Positions 47,381-59,858 of a stretch of 64,000 nt of DNA are shown piece by piece. The notes below the pieces were generated by a model. The model made no database searches. It saw only the letters and a list, made by a program, of their open reading frames with translations, and was not told the DNA's origin. The stretch lies in NCBI GenBank assembly GCA_963082975.1, contig OY720350.1, forward strand, positions 38,298,660 through 38,362,659, in the 5' to 3' direction. Within the stretch, counting starts at the first letter, position 1; every line of letters starts with the position of its first letter. The DNA comes from Labia minor. Its lineage: Eukaryota > Arthropoda > Insecta > Dermaptera > Spongiphoridae. The position numbers and the translations under genes are program-made.

Positions 47381-48000
47381 CCGACCGACGATAGTAAGGG
47401 AGGTATTGTTTTCACACCAAATTTCACATGTGGAGATTTTTACATATCTCCACGAATCATGCATTTTCTTAACAGAAAAAAGTATTTTTAGCATGATGTC
47501 TGTCCGTCCGTCCGTCCGTATAGATGTGTACAGCCTGAACGGCTCAACCGATTTTGATGAAATTTGGTATATTTACTTAATGCATCAGTGGGATGAATTG
47601 ATCAACTTTTGGTGCAAATCCGGAAACCGGAAGTGGTAGTAATAGAGATCGACGATAGGAAGGGAAGGGTTATTTTCACACCAAATTTCACATGAGGAGA
47701 TTTTTTTATATATCACCACGAATCATGCACTTTGTATTGGTTTTATCCTCGAGAAAAATCATCTTTATTAGTTTTTCTTGATTTAAAATTATATGACGTA
47801 ATCCAGCCATTCATGACGTCACAGCCTGGTCTTGCATATATATTATAAATAAAATAAAATTAAAAATATTTATGTTATATCCATATCTGTTTTTTTATTA
47901 AATTAATAGATATATTAAAATTATTTGAAATTGTTTCTGTAGCTGGAAATTAATTTACTTCAAATCGTCGGTCGGTTCGGACCTGGCCACAGGTCAACTT
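47381..48000 (+). mobile_element. Family B HINE-like element, copy B1
   Basis: Starts CCGACCGACGATAGTAAGGG and ends with the inverted repeat TCGTCGGTCGGT (47965-47976), then the hairpin GACCTG-GCCA-CAGGTC (47980-47995) and AACTTATTTT. This copies the family A plan with unrelated sequence. The (GTCC)n microsatellite at 47502-47519 is followed by the core 47539-47633. A segment of about 90 bp is repeated directly inside: CGACGATAG...TTTTCACACCAAATTTCACA occurs at about 47387 and about 47651. TGACGTCA at about 47815 and an AT-rich arm follow. No coding capacity. Confidence 0.82.
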
Positions 48001-48566
48001 ATTTTAATTCCGAGTCCAATAAATAGTTTTATTATTTCAAACAACAATGTTTCTAATTTACACATTTCTTTACCAATTTTCACGAAAAAGATAAAAACAT
48101 CATTACAAAATTATATCTAAAATTTGTAAAAAAAATAATAAATTAATGGGGTCCTGAGTATTCATTTTTCTCAAGAGGGGGCGGTTTATATAGGTACAAT
48201 TTATTTTGACGCAAAATTCTGTATATAATATTTGAAATGTATATTAATTTCAATGATAAATTCTTAAATAAATGTCTAAATAGAATCGAAATTATATATG
48301 CTTAAATATATATATTATATAGATTATAATATATGTAAAAACCTCACTTTAAAGGGTCAACGGTTACTCTTCCAGGTCTCAGATCAAAAAGTAACCAGAA
48401 AGACCTTTAGAAACAATTAAGGGACTAATTTTGTGTCTATTTATATGACTGCCATATCAATAGTTAGAACAATGAAAGAATAAAAACTTTAGAACTATTA
48501 TAGTAAGTTTGTTTTATATAAAAGGGGCGGGGTAACCAATTTTAAAGTATTGCCTCGAGTTACTTC

Positions 48567-48623
<57 letters not shown>

Positions 48624-48711
48624 AGGATATGATTTCGATTTTTCTAATTAATAGTTTAAACCTTTATTTAACAATTTAACATTAAATTTAATATACGTAT
48701 CAAAATATTTA

Positions 48712-48745
<34 letters not shown>

Positions 48746-50211
48746 CGCCGTCAGCACTTTTCATGCCACCAGAACGATCGGCAATCTAATTTAAATATTT
48801 TCAAGTTATTTTCTACAACTTGTCAAATAAACATTTTTTTACTATTTTTTAAATTTAATTTATTAATACTTTTATTAATATTATTTTAATTTTTTTTTAA
48901 TTCTAAATAATAATTGGAATATATATATAAATTTTCTAATTGGATTTTTTCAAGTTTCTCTTGAATCGATGTATATCTTCAATATTAAGTGTTATTAATT
49001 TTAGTGTTTCACTTTGGAATTTAAATTTATTATATATCTAATGACATATATTTATGTATAAAATTCATTTTCAAAGGTTGAACAAGAACTAATTAGAAAA
49101 TAATAAAACGGGACATGAACATTTCTAAAAGTTAACTAGTTTATGAAAAAAATAATTTTAATAAAAAACCGTAAGGTAAGAAGGAGTGTGGTTGGAAAAC
49201 ATTACACATTTTGATGGTTGATTACAAAATTGTGCTGTCTATTAAGATGACAGCATGTGTTTACCTGTAACCTTAAAACACTAATCAAACTAATAGTTTA
49301 AGTAGACAACAACTTTAAGTGAAATTCATTCTTCTAATACAATTTCTTCATGGTGTTTGGATGTAACATTTCTATAATTGAAATTTGTGATATCCTTAGA
49401 AGTACTAATCTGTCATAAAATCACAGTTGTTAATTAAAAATAACTATATTAATATATAATTTATATAGAAGTATCCAAATGATTTCAGTTTACCATAAAA
49501 TCTCACTTCTAGATTTTTTTTGGGCTAATGTATATATTTTCTAGATATTTGTTCAGCCAATGAATGAATGATCTATCCTCAAAACTTTATGCAAAATAAT
49601 TCCTTTTCTAAATAATAAAGTTTTAATTAAATCTTCTTAAGTTTGATTTAAACAATTCCATTTCAACTCTAAGTATATTATATCTTCAATTTATATAATT
49701 AAAATTAATGGACCAGCTTGAAGTCATTTTGTGGTATTGAAAATAATTTTTAAAAAAAATTTATTTGAAATATATTGCTAAAAGTACATTTAGGTGGCAA
49801 TATATAAATATATAAACATATATAAACGGGTCGTCTCCTAACTTTTATTAAACTTAATCTAGGACTCTTGTCAATATTTCATGATAAACTATCATTTAGC
49901 TTAAAAATTGCAAACGTTTTATTTAAGCAACTCGTTTTTGTTTGAAGCCAACATGTCAATGAAAACGATTGTCATTTTGAACGAATTGGTTTCCCACCTA
50001 CCATATAGTTCAGATTGAGTACTTTGTAGATATTTGATAGATCTTTATAGATCCAGCAGGGAAAGATAAGAAGCTAAATTGATGTTATGGTAAAATGTAT
50101 AAAAGAATTATGGGAGCGCAGATTAAAATATTTCTTGACGGACAATGTAGTGATGAATAAAGTTGTATTTTGCATAAGAGTTATTGGCTCTATAAGTTTT
50201 GTTAAAAAAAG
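48001..50211. other. AT-rich DNA with microsatellites
   Basis: (CT)n at about 48567-48588 runs directly into (TA)n to 48617, with another (TA)n at about 48717-48745. Patches at 48350-48420 and 49825-50060 are more complex (AAACGGGTCGTCTCCTAACT might be a transposon end) but unassigned. Confidence 0.4.
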
Positions 50212-50760
50212 CTGGAGTGTCTCCACTCGACTATCTCGCAAATTTGAATTGAATTAAATTAATTAAATTATAAATTAAAATTAATAAATAATATTTATTA
50301 AACCAGCGCATGTTTGGCTCTTTGTTGATGGCACGTCACGTGTTGGCGCGTGAGATTTACAGTGTTAAAAAATTAATTCTGGTACTTTCAGCAAATAAAT
50401 CAAGCTGAAATTCTAGATATAGCAGTTTTATACAATTATTAATCAAGTGAAAAACTATCAAACATATTTCTTTATTTTTACGGTCAGTTTAGAGGAAAAA
50501 AAATGAAAACGTGGTAGGTAATGACCCTCTTTCGGTTGAGCTACATTTCTCAAAAGTTGATAGAAAACTATTGAATAATGCCCATGTACCGAATTTCATT
50601 ATTCTAGCTCAAACCGTTTTTGCGTACTCTTGGTTACATACATACACACACACAGACATTTTTCTTAACCTTAGTGAAAATGATTCAGGAACCTTCAAAA
50701 CGTATAAAAACATCAAAATCTCAACATCGAAAATTTTCGTGATCGCAATACTATCTCTTG
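50212..50760 (-). mobile_element. Family A HINE-like element, copy A10
   Basis: Hairpin end CTGGAGTGTCTCCACTCGAC and TATCTCGCAAATTTG, AT arm, GGCACGTCACGTGTTGGCG block (short deletion), core, CATACATACACACACACAG microsatellite and the GATCGCAATACTATCTCTTG end. The last outer repeat GGCGAGATAGT is missing. Otherwise close to A3, A5 and A6. Confidence 0.86.
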
Positions 50761-51015
50761 AGTGACAATATCTATATATATATATAAGAATGTACCTTAA
50801 ATCATATAAATATATGTTATGTTTACTAAAAATATTTCCTATTGGTTCAAAATCAGATTGTTTGAAAATAATATCTCATACCTTCCCACTGCTTTGCTAT
50901 GTTTAACTTGCGTTGCCGTTTTCAGATTTGTAACACCAATTGAGGATGTAAATAAATCTGTTTCTAGAGGCTGAAATTGATCCGATTGTTCGAAACCGGT
51001 GCAAGCAGTTTGTTT

Positions 51016-51072
<57 letters not shown>

Positions 51073-54000
51073 GAGAACACCGTCTGTGTTTCTCCAGCAC
51101 CCAATGCCCTCAATTAGTTCTAAACGATCTATTGGCGAGTTTCCGTTTCCTTTGAATCAATAAATTAAAACAAGATTAAAACAAATGTCAATGAATACAA
51201 GTAAAGAAAATTTAAATTGAGATTTAGAAATTTAAATTCAAATTTAACAATTAATAATGAATAATAATAATGAACTCAGAATATTTAAATTCAAATCTAA
51301 ATTAATATCAAACAATTTAATTAATTTCTATTGATTTATGGATTTCTCATTTAAATAAACCTAAAACCTAATAAATGAATTTATTCAAATTTAAGAAATT
51401 GATAAAAACACCTAAAAAGAAGGAAAATTGGCAGTCAAATAATTAACAAGCAAAAATAGTAATTTCTTCCAACTTCAAATATTTAAGTAATTGCTTTCAA
51501 CTTTAAACAATAATTAAATGATTAAAAAATTATCCCTTTTATCACTTTAATCTAGAATATTACTGAAAAATTTCAAAAAAAAAAAAAAAAACTCTTGAAA
51601 CTGAAGTATCTTTACTATATTTCTTCTGTAGCAAGCAAATTCATTCATTTAAAAAAATGTGATTTTTCAATTCATGTCCCTGTTCACTTTTTACATTTCT
51701 CTTTCAACCAAACTCTTCTTTTGCTCTCTTAGTAACCCTTGAAAAGGCACATTCTTGTGTCGCGCTGAATGTCTATGGAAAATTAATAGGCGTTAGGGTT
51801 CAGCTCAGAATAGCTAGTTCTCGTCATCCCTTCTATTCACAAGAAGTCCTTTTTCCTTTCCCTTTATTTTCTTATCTACCCATAATCCAGACTTCTATTT
51901 TGATCTAAAACCCCTTAGACCTAATATCATCTTTCCTCATTATATCATCGAAACAAAGAAACTCCATTAATTTCCTATCCGGAATAAAGTCATTTAATTG
52001 TTTTTTTTTTTGTGTATATTTTAACTTAATTATTACTTATTTCAAAAGTCAAGTGTGTTTTTATCTTTATACCTCTCTTGACTTTATTTTGATTCTCCAC
52101 CACGAGTTTTTTTTTTTTTATGATCATATTACGTTTGAGAAAAAGCCCCAGAGAAAAGTTATTTCTTTCTGGTTTCATGTTCTGGGGTTGAGGTTATCTT
52201 ATCTTTTATCATTGACCGACCCTTCGTTGAGTCACTTGGGCTGACATCGCAAGAAGAATAAAATTGAATCAATGCGAGGAATAAAACATTAAAACCACCT
52301 CTTACAATAAGATTAAAGTTACTGATAATGCCTTAACCTTAATAATTCCAAAATTTGAATTATTTAATAGCCTATTATCGTAAAACCCCTCTTGCCATAG
52401 ACATCATAAAAATTTACTTGTTTTTTTTGTGGGAATTTTTTTATATATATGCTCAGAATAAGAATTTTTATTCATTTTACTTTAATTGATTTTTTTTTTT
52501 ATTAATTAAAATATTTTATTTAATTAATTAAAATAAAAATAATTAATTAATTAATTAGAATCTTAAATATAATCATACTTTGGTTTTAATTTTCATTAAA
52601 TAAAGTTCGAAGTAGATTTGGTTAAAAATAAGATATTTATATTTAAAATAAATCCATTAAAAAAATAATTTTATATTTTTAAAAGAATTTTAGAAATTTG
52701 ACATACCTACAGTTATTTATTTAATTTATAGAACAAAAAAAAATGAGAATATTTTACTGAATGGGTAACATTTACCTAAAGGTCAAAACACATATTGAGG
52801 ATTAAATTATTAAGGTTAAATAAAATGATTTAATTTTTATATTATCATGAATAAATAAATATTATAAATATAAATAAATACATTTTATCTCGCAATACTT
52901 TTCAAAGAACGGATTAATTAAGTTATATTTTTTTTTTTTATTTTTTTAAATTTAGAATATCAAATTAGGGACTAAAAAAATAATTACTTAATTGGATGAT
53001 AATAATTGTTAAATAAATTGTAAAATAAATATTTGTTTGTTTTTTTTTTCTTTACTTATTCATTGGCGCTGACTTTTGGTTTTCCAAAATGGCATTTTAT
53101 ATAAAATATGTTATCAAAATGAAATTTTGAAATAGAAATGATAATTTATTTTAAGCCTCTTTTTATACGTTTAAATGGTAAATTGTAAATTTAGTTATAC
53201 CTGAAATTACCTATTAGAAAATGAGTTACAATACTCTCAATTATAAAGTATTAGATTATAAAATTAACAAATATAAAGCATAGAGAAGCTTAATCATATA
53301 TATTTATAAACTATTTTTATAATTCATCCAGTAAAGTAATTAAAAAACGAAAAAAAACCAAGTGATAAAAATATAGAAAATTAAAATTAACTTGAAAAAT
53401 TTCATCACAGACAGAAAAATTCAATTTCATTTAAAAATACACTCCTATAAATCACTTTAACTCTCCCATGTGGTTATATATAAGAAGAATTAAATCGTGA
53501 TCCATATTTGGAACCCCTGTACGTATGGAGTTCCTATGAATTTGTATACAGAAGGTCCTTGGACAGGACCATTTGATATGCCTTCAGGGGATCTCTATGA
53601 GTATATTTGAAACCATTATTCTATAATTGATTTATTAAAATAAATATGGATTAGAAAAGTAAAGAAATAAATAACCATCTTTCAAAAACCGTCTAATAAG
53701 GATGATAAAACTCTTTTTTTTAAATTTATTTATTATTTATGTTTTTATCTAGTGCAGGATCTGATTCAGAAAATGAATAGAACTATATGTAGTAGAAAGA
53801 AAAATATTAGTTTTATTTTAGAAAGTAATGGGGCATGAATAAAATGAAAAATAAAAGAATAGGCTTATAAATATGAAGAGAGTGAGAGAGAATTTTAGAT
53901 TTATTTGAACGTCCTATATCTCCTTAATAAACTGAGATTTATTTTTATATTCTTTGGCACTGAATGAATCTTATTTTTTAACTTGGAAATTTGTTATTGA

Positions 54001-54419
54001 AAATATAGATTATAATAGATTTAAACATATATTCAATAATTTACACCTTTTAATTATTCTTAAAAGTAAATTATACTCTATAAAAGAAAAAAAATACAAA
54101 TAACTTAATTGTCTCGATAAGAGGTAAGTCATTATTGCACAAAATCACTTTATATTTTTAATTTTTATCATATTTACTTAAAACTAATACAAACTTGAAA
54201 TAATTTATCAATAAGATTATCCAAAGTATTTCATTTTAGTAATAAATGATTTTTATTAATTAAGGTAATTAATTAATAATTAAAAGAAAACAATACATTT
54301 TTATCGTTAATTGTCAATTGTTATAGAAATAACTTAGGAAATACATAAATAATAATATAGTGAAATTATTTTAGTTTGATTTAATTTAATTAATACATGG
54401 TAATTAGTTAAAATAGTAG
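50761..54419. other. AT-rich DNA with long (GA)n and one island
   Basis: (GA)n at about 51019-51069. After it a patch (GAACACCGTCTGTGTTTCTC, GCACCCAATGCCCTCAATTA) is less AT-rich. 51700-52250 is pyrimidine-rich without a convincing frame. 53490-53600 (TTGGAACCCCTGTACGTATG) may be an old hAT end. Nothing firmer. Confidence 0.4.
51019..51069. repeat. (GA)n microsatellite
   Basis: About 25 GA units, the longest clean dinucleotide run other than TA in the window. Confidence 0.95.
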
Positions 54420-54424
54420 GATGC

Positions 54425-54700
54425 AATGAAATCACACAAGGGTTAGATGAATATATAAATGAGAGAGATCGCTTTGACGAGAGATCACTTTGACCGGAGA
54501 ATGAGTGTCTGAATTGTAAAATAATTTGTATATTTATTGTAAATAAACCGTTTTTTAAGAAATCTATAAGCTTTTATTGAAAACCCCAAAGAAGGAGTCT
54601 TCCTGTTGCTCTTTCAGGAAAATTTACTCCTAGACACCGAACCGATCCCCTCTCCACAGCCTCTACATTATTTTGGTTGCTCGTCCGTGATTAAAATATT
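54425..54700 (+). mobile_element. LTR/leader remnant, BEL/Pao-like
   Basis: AATAAA at 54542-54547 is followed by GAAACCCC-type GC-richer sequence and CCTCTCCACAGCCTCTACA, then TTATTTTGGTTGCTCGTCCG and TGAT. The phrase TTTGGTxCTCGTCCGxGAT commonly follows the 5' LTR of BEL/Pao-type retrotransposons. A paired motif GATCGCTTTGACGAGAGATC / GATCACTTTGACC lies upstream. No gag or second LTR is visible; the left boundary is uncertain. Confidence 0.4.
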
Positions 54701-54873
54701 TCTACATATATATATAGTAGAAAATGAAATAATAATAATAATAAGATAATTTTATTTTTTTTAATTAAATTATAATTGTAATTAAAATGAATAAGATATA
54801 ATTTGCTATTGCTATTTTCTGACTGATGGTGTCACATGGAAAAACTGCCACGAATTAGTATTATAATATATAT

Positions 54874-55140
54874 CAAAAGTGGCCACATTTGGTGATACTT
54901 AGAGCCATATTGAAAAATCGTAAATGTTTAAGTCCAAATCGTAAATAAATAATTTTTCTTTTTATTGAAAAATCAAAAAATCGAAAATGTTTAAGAAAAA
55001 TTTTTACCTTTTTTTGAGCCATGTTGAAAAATCAAAAAAAAAATCGAAAATGTTTAAGAAAAAATTTTACTTTTTTTTTGTCATGACTTTTTAATTGAGC
55101 CACAATAAACTCAAAAAGAGCCACGGTTTGGACACCGTTG
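54874..55140. mobile_element. hAT-like end with degenerate internal triplication
   Basis: The right end in reverse reads CAACGGTGTCCAAACCGTGG then CTCTTTTTGAGTTTATTGTG, the terminal style of some hAT elements (CAGxGGTGTCCAAACxGTGGC). Inside, the unit 'GAGCCATxTTGAAAAATC... TCGAAAATGTTTAAG' occurs three times in diverged form (about 54901, 54960 and 55016). The left end, AGTGGCCACATTTGGTG, is only a weak inverted match, and no target duplication was found. Confidence 0.5.
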
Positions 55141-57565
55141 TTATATATACATCTTAGTGAGTAAAAAAGATATTAGAAAATTATTTATGATTTTAAAATA
55201 TTTAATATTTAACATTTAATATATGCATACATTTTATATATATATATATAACAAGTATAAGGGAGGTATATTTAATTAATTATTTTTATCTAAAATATAA
55301 GTGTTATTATTAGAGTAGCCACTGTATAATAGGATGTTGAATAATTTGTAACAAACATTCCTGTTCTCTTTATCACTGAATGTAATCAAACGAGAGAATG
55401 AAAGATATTAATTGAGCTATTCATGCAAACTTACTGTGTAATGGGGAGGGGGGTGTGATGATAAAATCACCCGTGAAATATTAAATGACCCTTACCTGAA
55501 ACAAAAGAAATAAAAAACAAATTAAATCAAGAATAATTTTAAGATGATAACATTAATATTATATTAAAGGTATTAAATCGATAGAAACTATTCTGGTAAA
55601 TAATATTCTATTCTGGGAAGATAAATTTAATGAAAACAATTCTAAGAATAGCAACTTGAATCATTTTGGTAATGTAGAACTTAATGTCCAAAATATAAGT
55701 AATAAATAAACTATAAAATGCTATGGAAAAATGGAATTATGAAATATTATTATAATAGAATATTATATTTAAAAACTAAATCAAATTCCAGTTATCATAA
55801 ATATTTATTCCATTATTATTAAAGTTTATGTAAGATTGATTTTTTATAAAAACGAGAAAATAAAAATCGATATAAACTGCATAAATAATTTTAGAATTGC
55901 AACATGTAACAATTTCTAATAAACTCCAAATTTCTTGGTCACAGCAGCCATCCAGAGATACCTCCAAACAAATTCTAATCTTTCCTAATTCCAACACGTT
56001 AAATTTGTACCTGAATCCATTTTTCTAATTTTAACTCCCGCATTTTGTTCACTAAAAATGTTTGTAATATCGCTACTGTATAATAATAATAATGCTAGCC
56101 GAATCCGTTGCAAACGGTGTTTGCAATTTAAGTTTAAACTGAATTTGTAACTAACTTCATAATGTTACATACATTACATACATACAACGAAAATTATATA
56201 TATTAGATATTATAACAATAAGATTTACAAATTTTGCATATATTATAATATACATGGATGTACACTAAGAATCACAATAAATATATATAAATATTTATAA
56301 ATTTCCATTTCATTATAAATTAACAATTAAAATCCCTAGATCAGTGGTGAGTATAGAATAAATCTAAAGGATGAAAAATTTTTTATTTATTATATTTCCT
56401 TTTATCTTTTCCATTTTGTTTTATCTTTTTAATATTAATTCTTTTTCATTTATAACATAATAGAATGTGTTTTCATCTCGAGGGAGGGGGAAAAGGCCAA
56501 ACCCCCTTATATATCCTGATCCTGATTATCATTGAATATTGAAAGATGGCTATTTTAAATTTCCATATAAATAAATATTAATTTATTTTTATTTATTAAT
56601 AATTAATTTTAATTTAATAAATTAATTATAAAAAATATTAATAGTATAAAGTAAATTATATCATTAAAATATCTTTCAATATACTTGTAAACAAATATGG
56701 ATACTTATAAAAATTTAATAATTATGGAGAAAAGTCCAAAAAATTTTAGTTTTAAAAAATTGGAAAGGTGTTATTATTAGAAAAATATATAAGTAGATCA
56801 TGTTTTTTATTTTGCATGTTAAAGTTTTGGTAAAGACAAGAACCTTGGCTTTGTGCACTGAAGCAGGACAATGTATAATTTTGTAGATGGTTATAAGCTC
56901 TCCTTCTCTCTCTCTCCCCCCCCCCCCCATTCTGGATCGATTCGTTTGAGCGTATCCAGCCAAGGCTGGTTGGATGGTAGAGTTGCAGCAACGACCGCAG
57001 ACCGCAGTCCGGGTCCCAGAGGCAGATCAGATCATCACCATTGGGGAAAACTAAAAAGTTATCCATCACATGAACTGGTGACAATAACAAAATGGCAACT
57101 AATTTATATTATAATAACGAAAATGATTTGAAACTGAAAAAAAATATAACTACCCTATAATGAATAATGAAGATAGAAAGAAATCTTATAATTTCGAAAA
57201 TAATTTATTAATTGTATTTAAAAATTATATATATTACATTTGAGTTAAGGTCTCATAATCTCCTCTTCCGACTTGTAATGTTCTGTAGTTAAATTTTTAA
57301 CAAAAATTATTACAATTATTATTAATATCAAAAATAGTTATATTTTAATTTTTTCTCTTTTTACATTTATGGGATTTTTAATCCCTTCAATAGTATTTCT
57401 TTCATTTTTTTTTATTCATGAAAACAATGATTTTTAACGAAAAGATATATTATTTATTGGTTATGGAGCTTTAAAAATACATTGAAGAGATTATTATTAT
57501 AATCTTTGTGAGTAGAGGAAAATGTAAATATAGTTTGGTGTATTATGGAGTGTTGGGATTATATA
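55141..57565. other. AT-rich DNA with unassigned GC-richer island at 56930-57060
   Basis: A C13 run at about 56917-56929 is followed by GCGTATCCAGCCAAGGCTGG and ACCGCAGACCGCAGTCCGGG. Frames on both strands cross the island (for example minus FPNGDDLICLWDPDCGL) without recognisable domains. 56090-56140 holds a short complex patch (CGAATCCGTTGCAAACGGTG) with a small inverted repeat. Confidence 0.35.
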
Positions 57566-57569
57566 TTAA

Positions 57570-57742
57570 CACACTATGAGCGGGGCGGGTATTTGTACCC
57601 GTTGCGGGGACTGCCACTTATAAGCGGGGCGGGTATTTATACCCGTTGCCACATATGATAATTTTAAGTGACACAAGGGAAAATATATATTATATAAGTG
57701 GCAGTCCCCGCAACGGGTACAAATACACACCCGCTCATAGTG
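57570..57742. mobile_element. Palindromic piggyBac-like MITE with TTAA flanks
   Basis: Flanked by TTAA at 57566-57569 and 57743-57746. The left arm starts CACACTATGAGCGGGGCGGG; the right arm, inverted, starts CACTATGAGCGGGTGTG. Both continue TATTTGTACCCGTTGCGGGG and ACTGCCACTTATA. The left half repeats GCGGGGCGGGTATTTxTACC twice. TTAA duplication and palindromic ends suggest a piggyBac-class MITE. No coding capacity. The arms are almost identical, so it is a fairly young insertion. Confidence 0.75.
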
Positions 57743-57749
57743 TTAAGAG

Positions 57750-57876
57750 TTTTCGATATATACTTGATGAAGCGGTAACGCTGTGGTTTAGTCGAGCCCC
57801 TGGCATTAAGCAACCAGCCTTTCTTAGTTATCATTTTTTTTACTGAGCGACGATATTGTTATTTGTATATTTGCTT

Positions 57877-57916
<40 letters not shown>

Positions 57917-59100
57917 GAGAGAGAGTATGCGATATTTATGCTATCCAAAAAGAATTTCAAATAAAACAGTTAAGTCAATAGGGGCTGAAGTAACAATCAT
58001 ATTCATTTTTGCTTTCCAAGTATATTAGGATATTTAATTGGTAATATAATTTATAGAAATCAATAAATATGTACTAAATATGTCTATCACAATTTATCGA
58101 TTTATAATATAATAATATAATATTTATTTAATAATAATACATTTATTTATTATAATATAATTTATAATTTTTTTAATTATTTTATCTTATTATTGTTTAT
58201 AAATTAATAAATATCCTAATTATAATTATTTTTAATTAATCGACGGGTATTTATTGGAGGAATATAATTTTCATTGAGGGCAAATGTTACAATACAATAA
58301 AAATGGGTTTTAGTAAAAAAAAATTTAACAAATAAATTTAATATAGGATTTATGGTATATATATGATCTAGACTCGCCAAATAAAATATCATAACGGGGT
58401 AGGGGGCGGGGTAAGATTTTTTTGAATATAAATTCTGAAAGACTTTCACTTGAATTTCCACTCCAAACAATAACAGAGAGATAATAGAGGTCACACTAAA
58501 GTTGAACTTGAATAAAAGAGAAAAAAGATGAAAGAAAGAAAAAAAAACAAGTAGATCAAGAGCGAGTAGTATACATTCCCAAATAAACAAAAATGGAAAT
58601 TATGTCAAATTGGAGGCCCAGATATATATATTTATATTCGCAAAAAAAAAAGAGAAAATAGCTATTGTATTTTTGTGTGAATATTAAAAGAAAGAAAGGA
58701 AGTTTAATTCAAAAAAATTTATAATTATAAATAAAATTTTTCTTCATAAATAAATATTCTTTATTCTTTAAAGTAATAATTTTCAACCATAAGAGGTATA
58801 TATTATAGTTATAGTTATAGTATTAAATATTTTGTTAAATAAAGAACCATTAATTATTACTTATATTTAATATCTAATTGATTTAAAGAGTAAATTATAA
58901 TACATTAATTAAATAATTTTGTTTAATAATATAGGTATTTATTTAAAATTATTAGTGACAGTTAAAGAGGCAAAAAATGAAAAAATTATAAAATATTTTA
59001 ATCTTAAAAAGAACTATAAACCAATAACTAATATATAACAAATGTAAATAAATGAAACAACAAAGTTTCTTCTAAATCATGGATCGCCAAACTTTTTTAT
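57750..59100. other. AT-rich DNA
   Basis: (TA)n at about 57879-57912 followed by (GA)n. A patch at 58360-58620 includes GGGGTAGGGGGCGGGG. No gene recognised. The sequence just before 59101 (ATCGCCAAACTTTTTTATCA) resembles hAT sequence and may be an older element hit by the next insertion. Confidence 0.4.
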
Positions 59101-59108
59101 CATCTATT

Positions 59109-59490
59109 CAGAGGCGGATTAAACGCCGGGCGGACCGGGCGGCCGCCCGGGACCCACCGAAACCTAAATAAAAATATTTCCTTAAAAAAAATTTAAAAAA
59201 AGTGTTGAGTTTATGGATAATCGGAGTTTAAATAAAACAAGTTATTCTTGATTCAGATCTTTATTCGGTGGCGTTTGAACCCCGACTAACTTAAGAAAAA
59301 ATAATCAATTTTGGGTCTCGGTGACCACAGTAAAAATTATGTATTTTTTACATAAGTACTATATATGTAAGTATAAAACAGCCTAAATTATAACATAAAC
59401 AAAATTTGTCTTTCAATTATAATTGTAAATAACAGAGGAACCATTTCAATTTTACAGCCCGGGGCCCCCTATCAACTTAATCCGCCACTG
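59109..59490. mobile_element. Non-autonomous hAT element with GC-rich ends
   Basis: Starts CAGAGGCGGATTAAACGCCG and ends TTAATCCGCCACTG, so the ends are inverted. Flanked by 8-bp duplications CATCTATT (59101-59108) and CATCTATC (59491-59498). GC-rich blocks sit at both ends (GACCGGGCGGCCGCCCGGGA, and CAGCCCGGGGCCCCCTATCA) around an A/T-rich interior. No transposase remnant seen. Confidence 0.82.
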
Positions 59491-59499
59491 CATCTATCC

Positions 59500-59858
59500 A
59501 TAAATAATTTTTTGAAATCTCTATCAACCACATAAAAGTAATTTTCTGTTAATTAAAATAAAACTATTAGATACCGTCTTTTTACATTTATTTATAAGAT
59601 TTTAAACATTTATTAAAGTTATAGTACATTGTGTAACAAATAGTTTGATGAAAAATATATTAATGTTGAAATTTAAATACTTTAATATTTATATGACCCT
59701 TGGTTTAGATCGACCCCCACTCTTGTTAAATAGCCCCCTGAGGGTCTATATAGCCTCTGTTCCAAACAGTTATGTTGTAACAACTGAAATGCGCATAAAG
59801 CAAAAAATATTCCCAAACTTGAAATTGTAAAACATTTCATTAAAAAATATTCTTTTTT
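59500..59858. other. AT-rich DNA, possible outer hAT remnant
   Basis: The phrase GATCGACCCCCACTCTTGTT, then AATAGCCCCCTGAGGGTCT, may be the other half of an element whose first end lies just before 59101. No clear termini. Confidence 0.3.

Noticed and set aside
47250-47639. 129-codon plus-strand frame, one of the longest in the window
   Set aside because: It runs from unassigned DNA across the family B start, microsatellite and core; the translation has no domain, and B2 does not preserve the frame upstream.
58396-58413. G-quadruplex candidate GGGGTAGGGGGCGGGG
   Set aside because: Only three separate G-tracts; a four-tract intramolecular fold would need splitting the G5 run.
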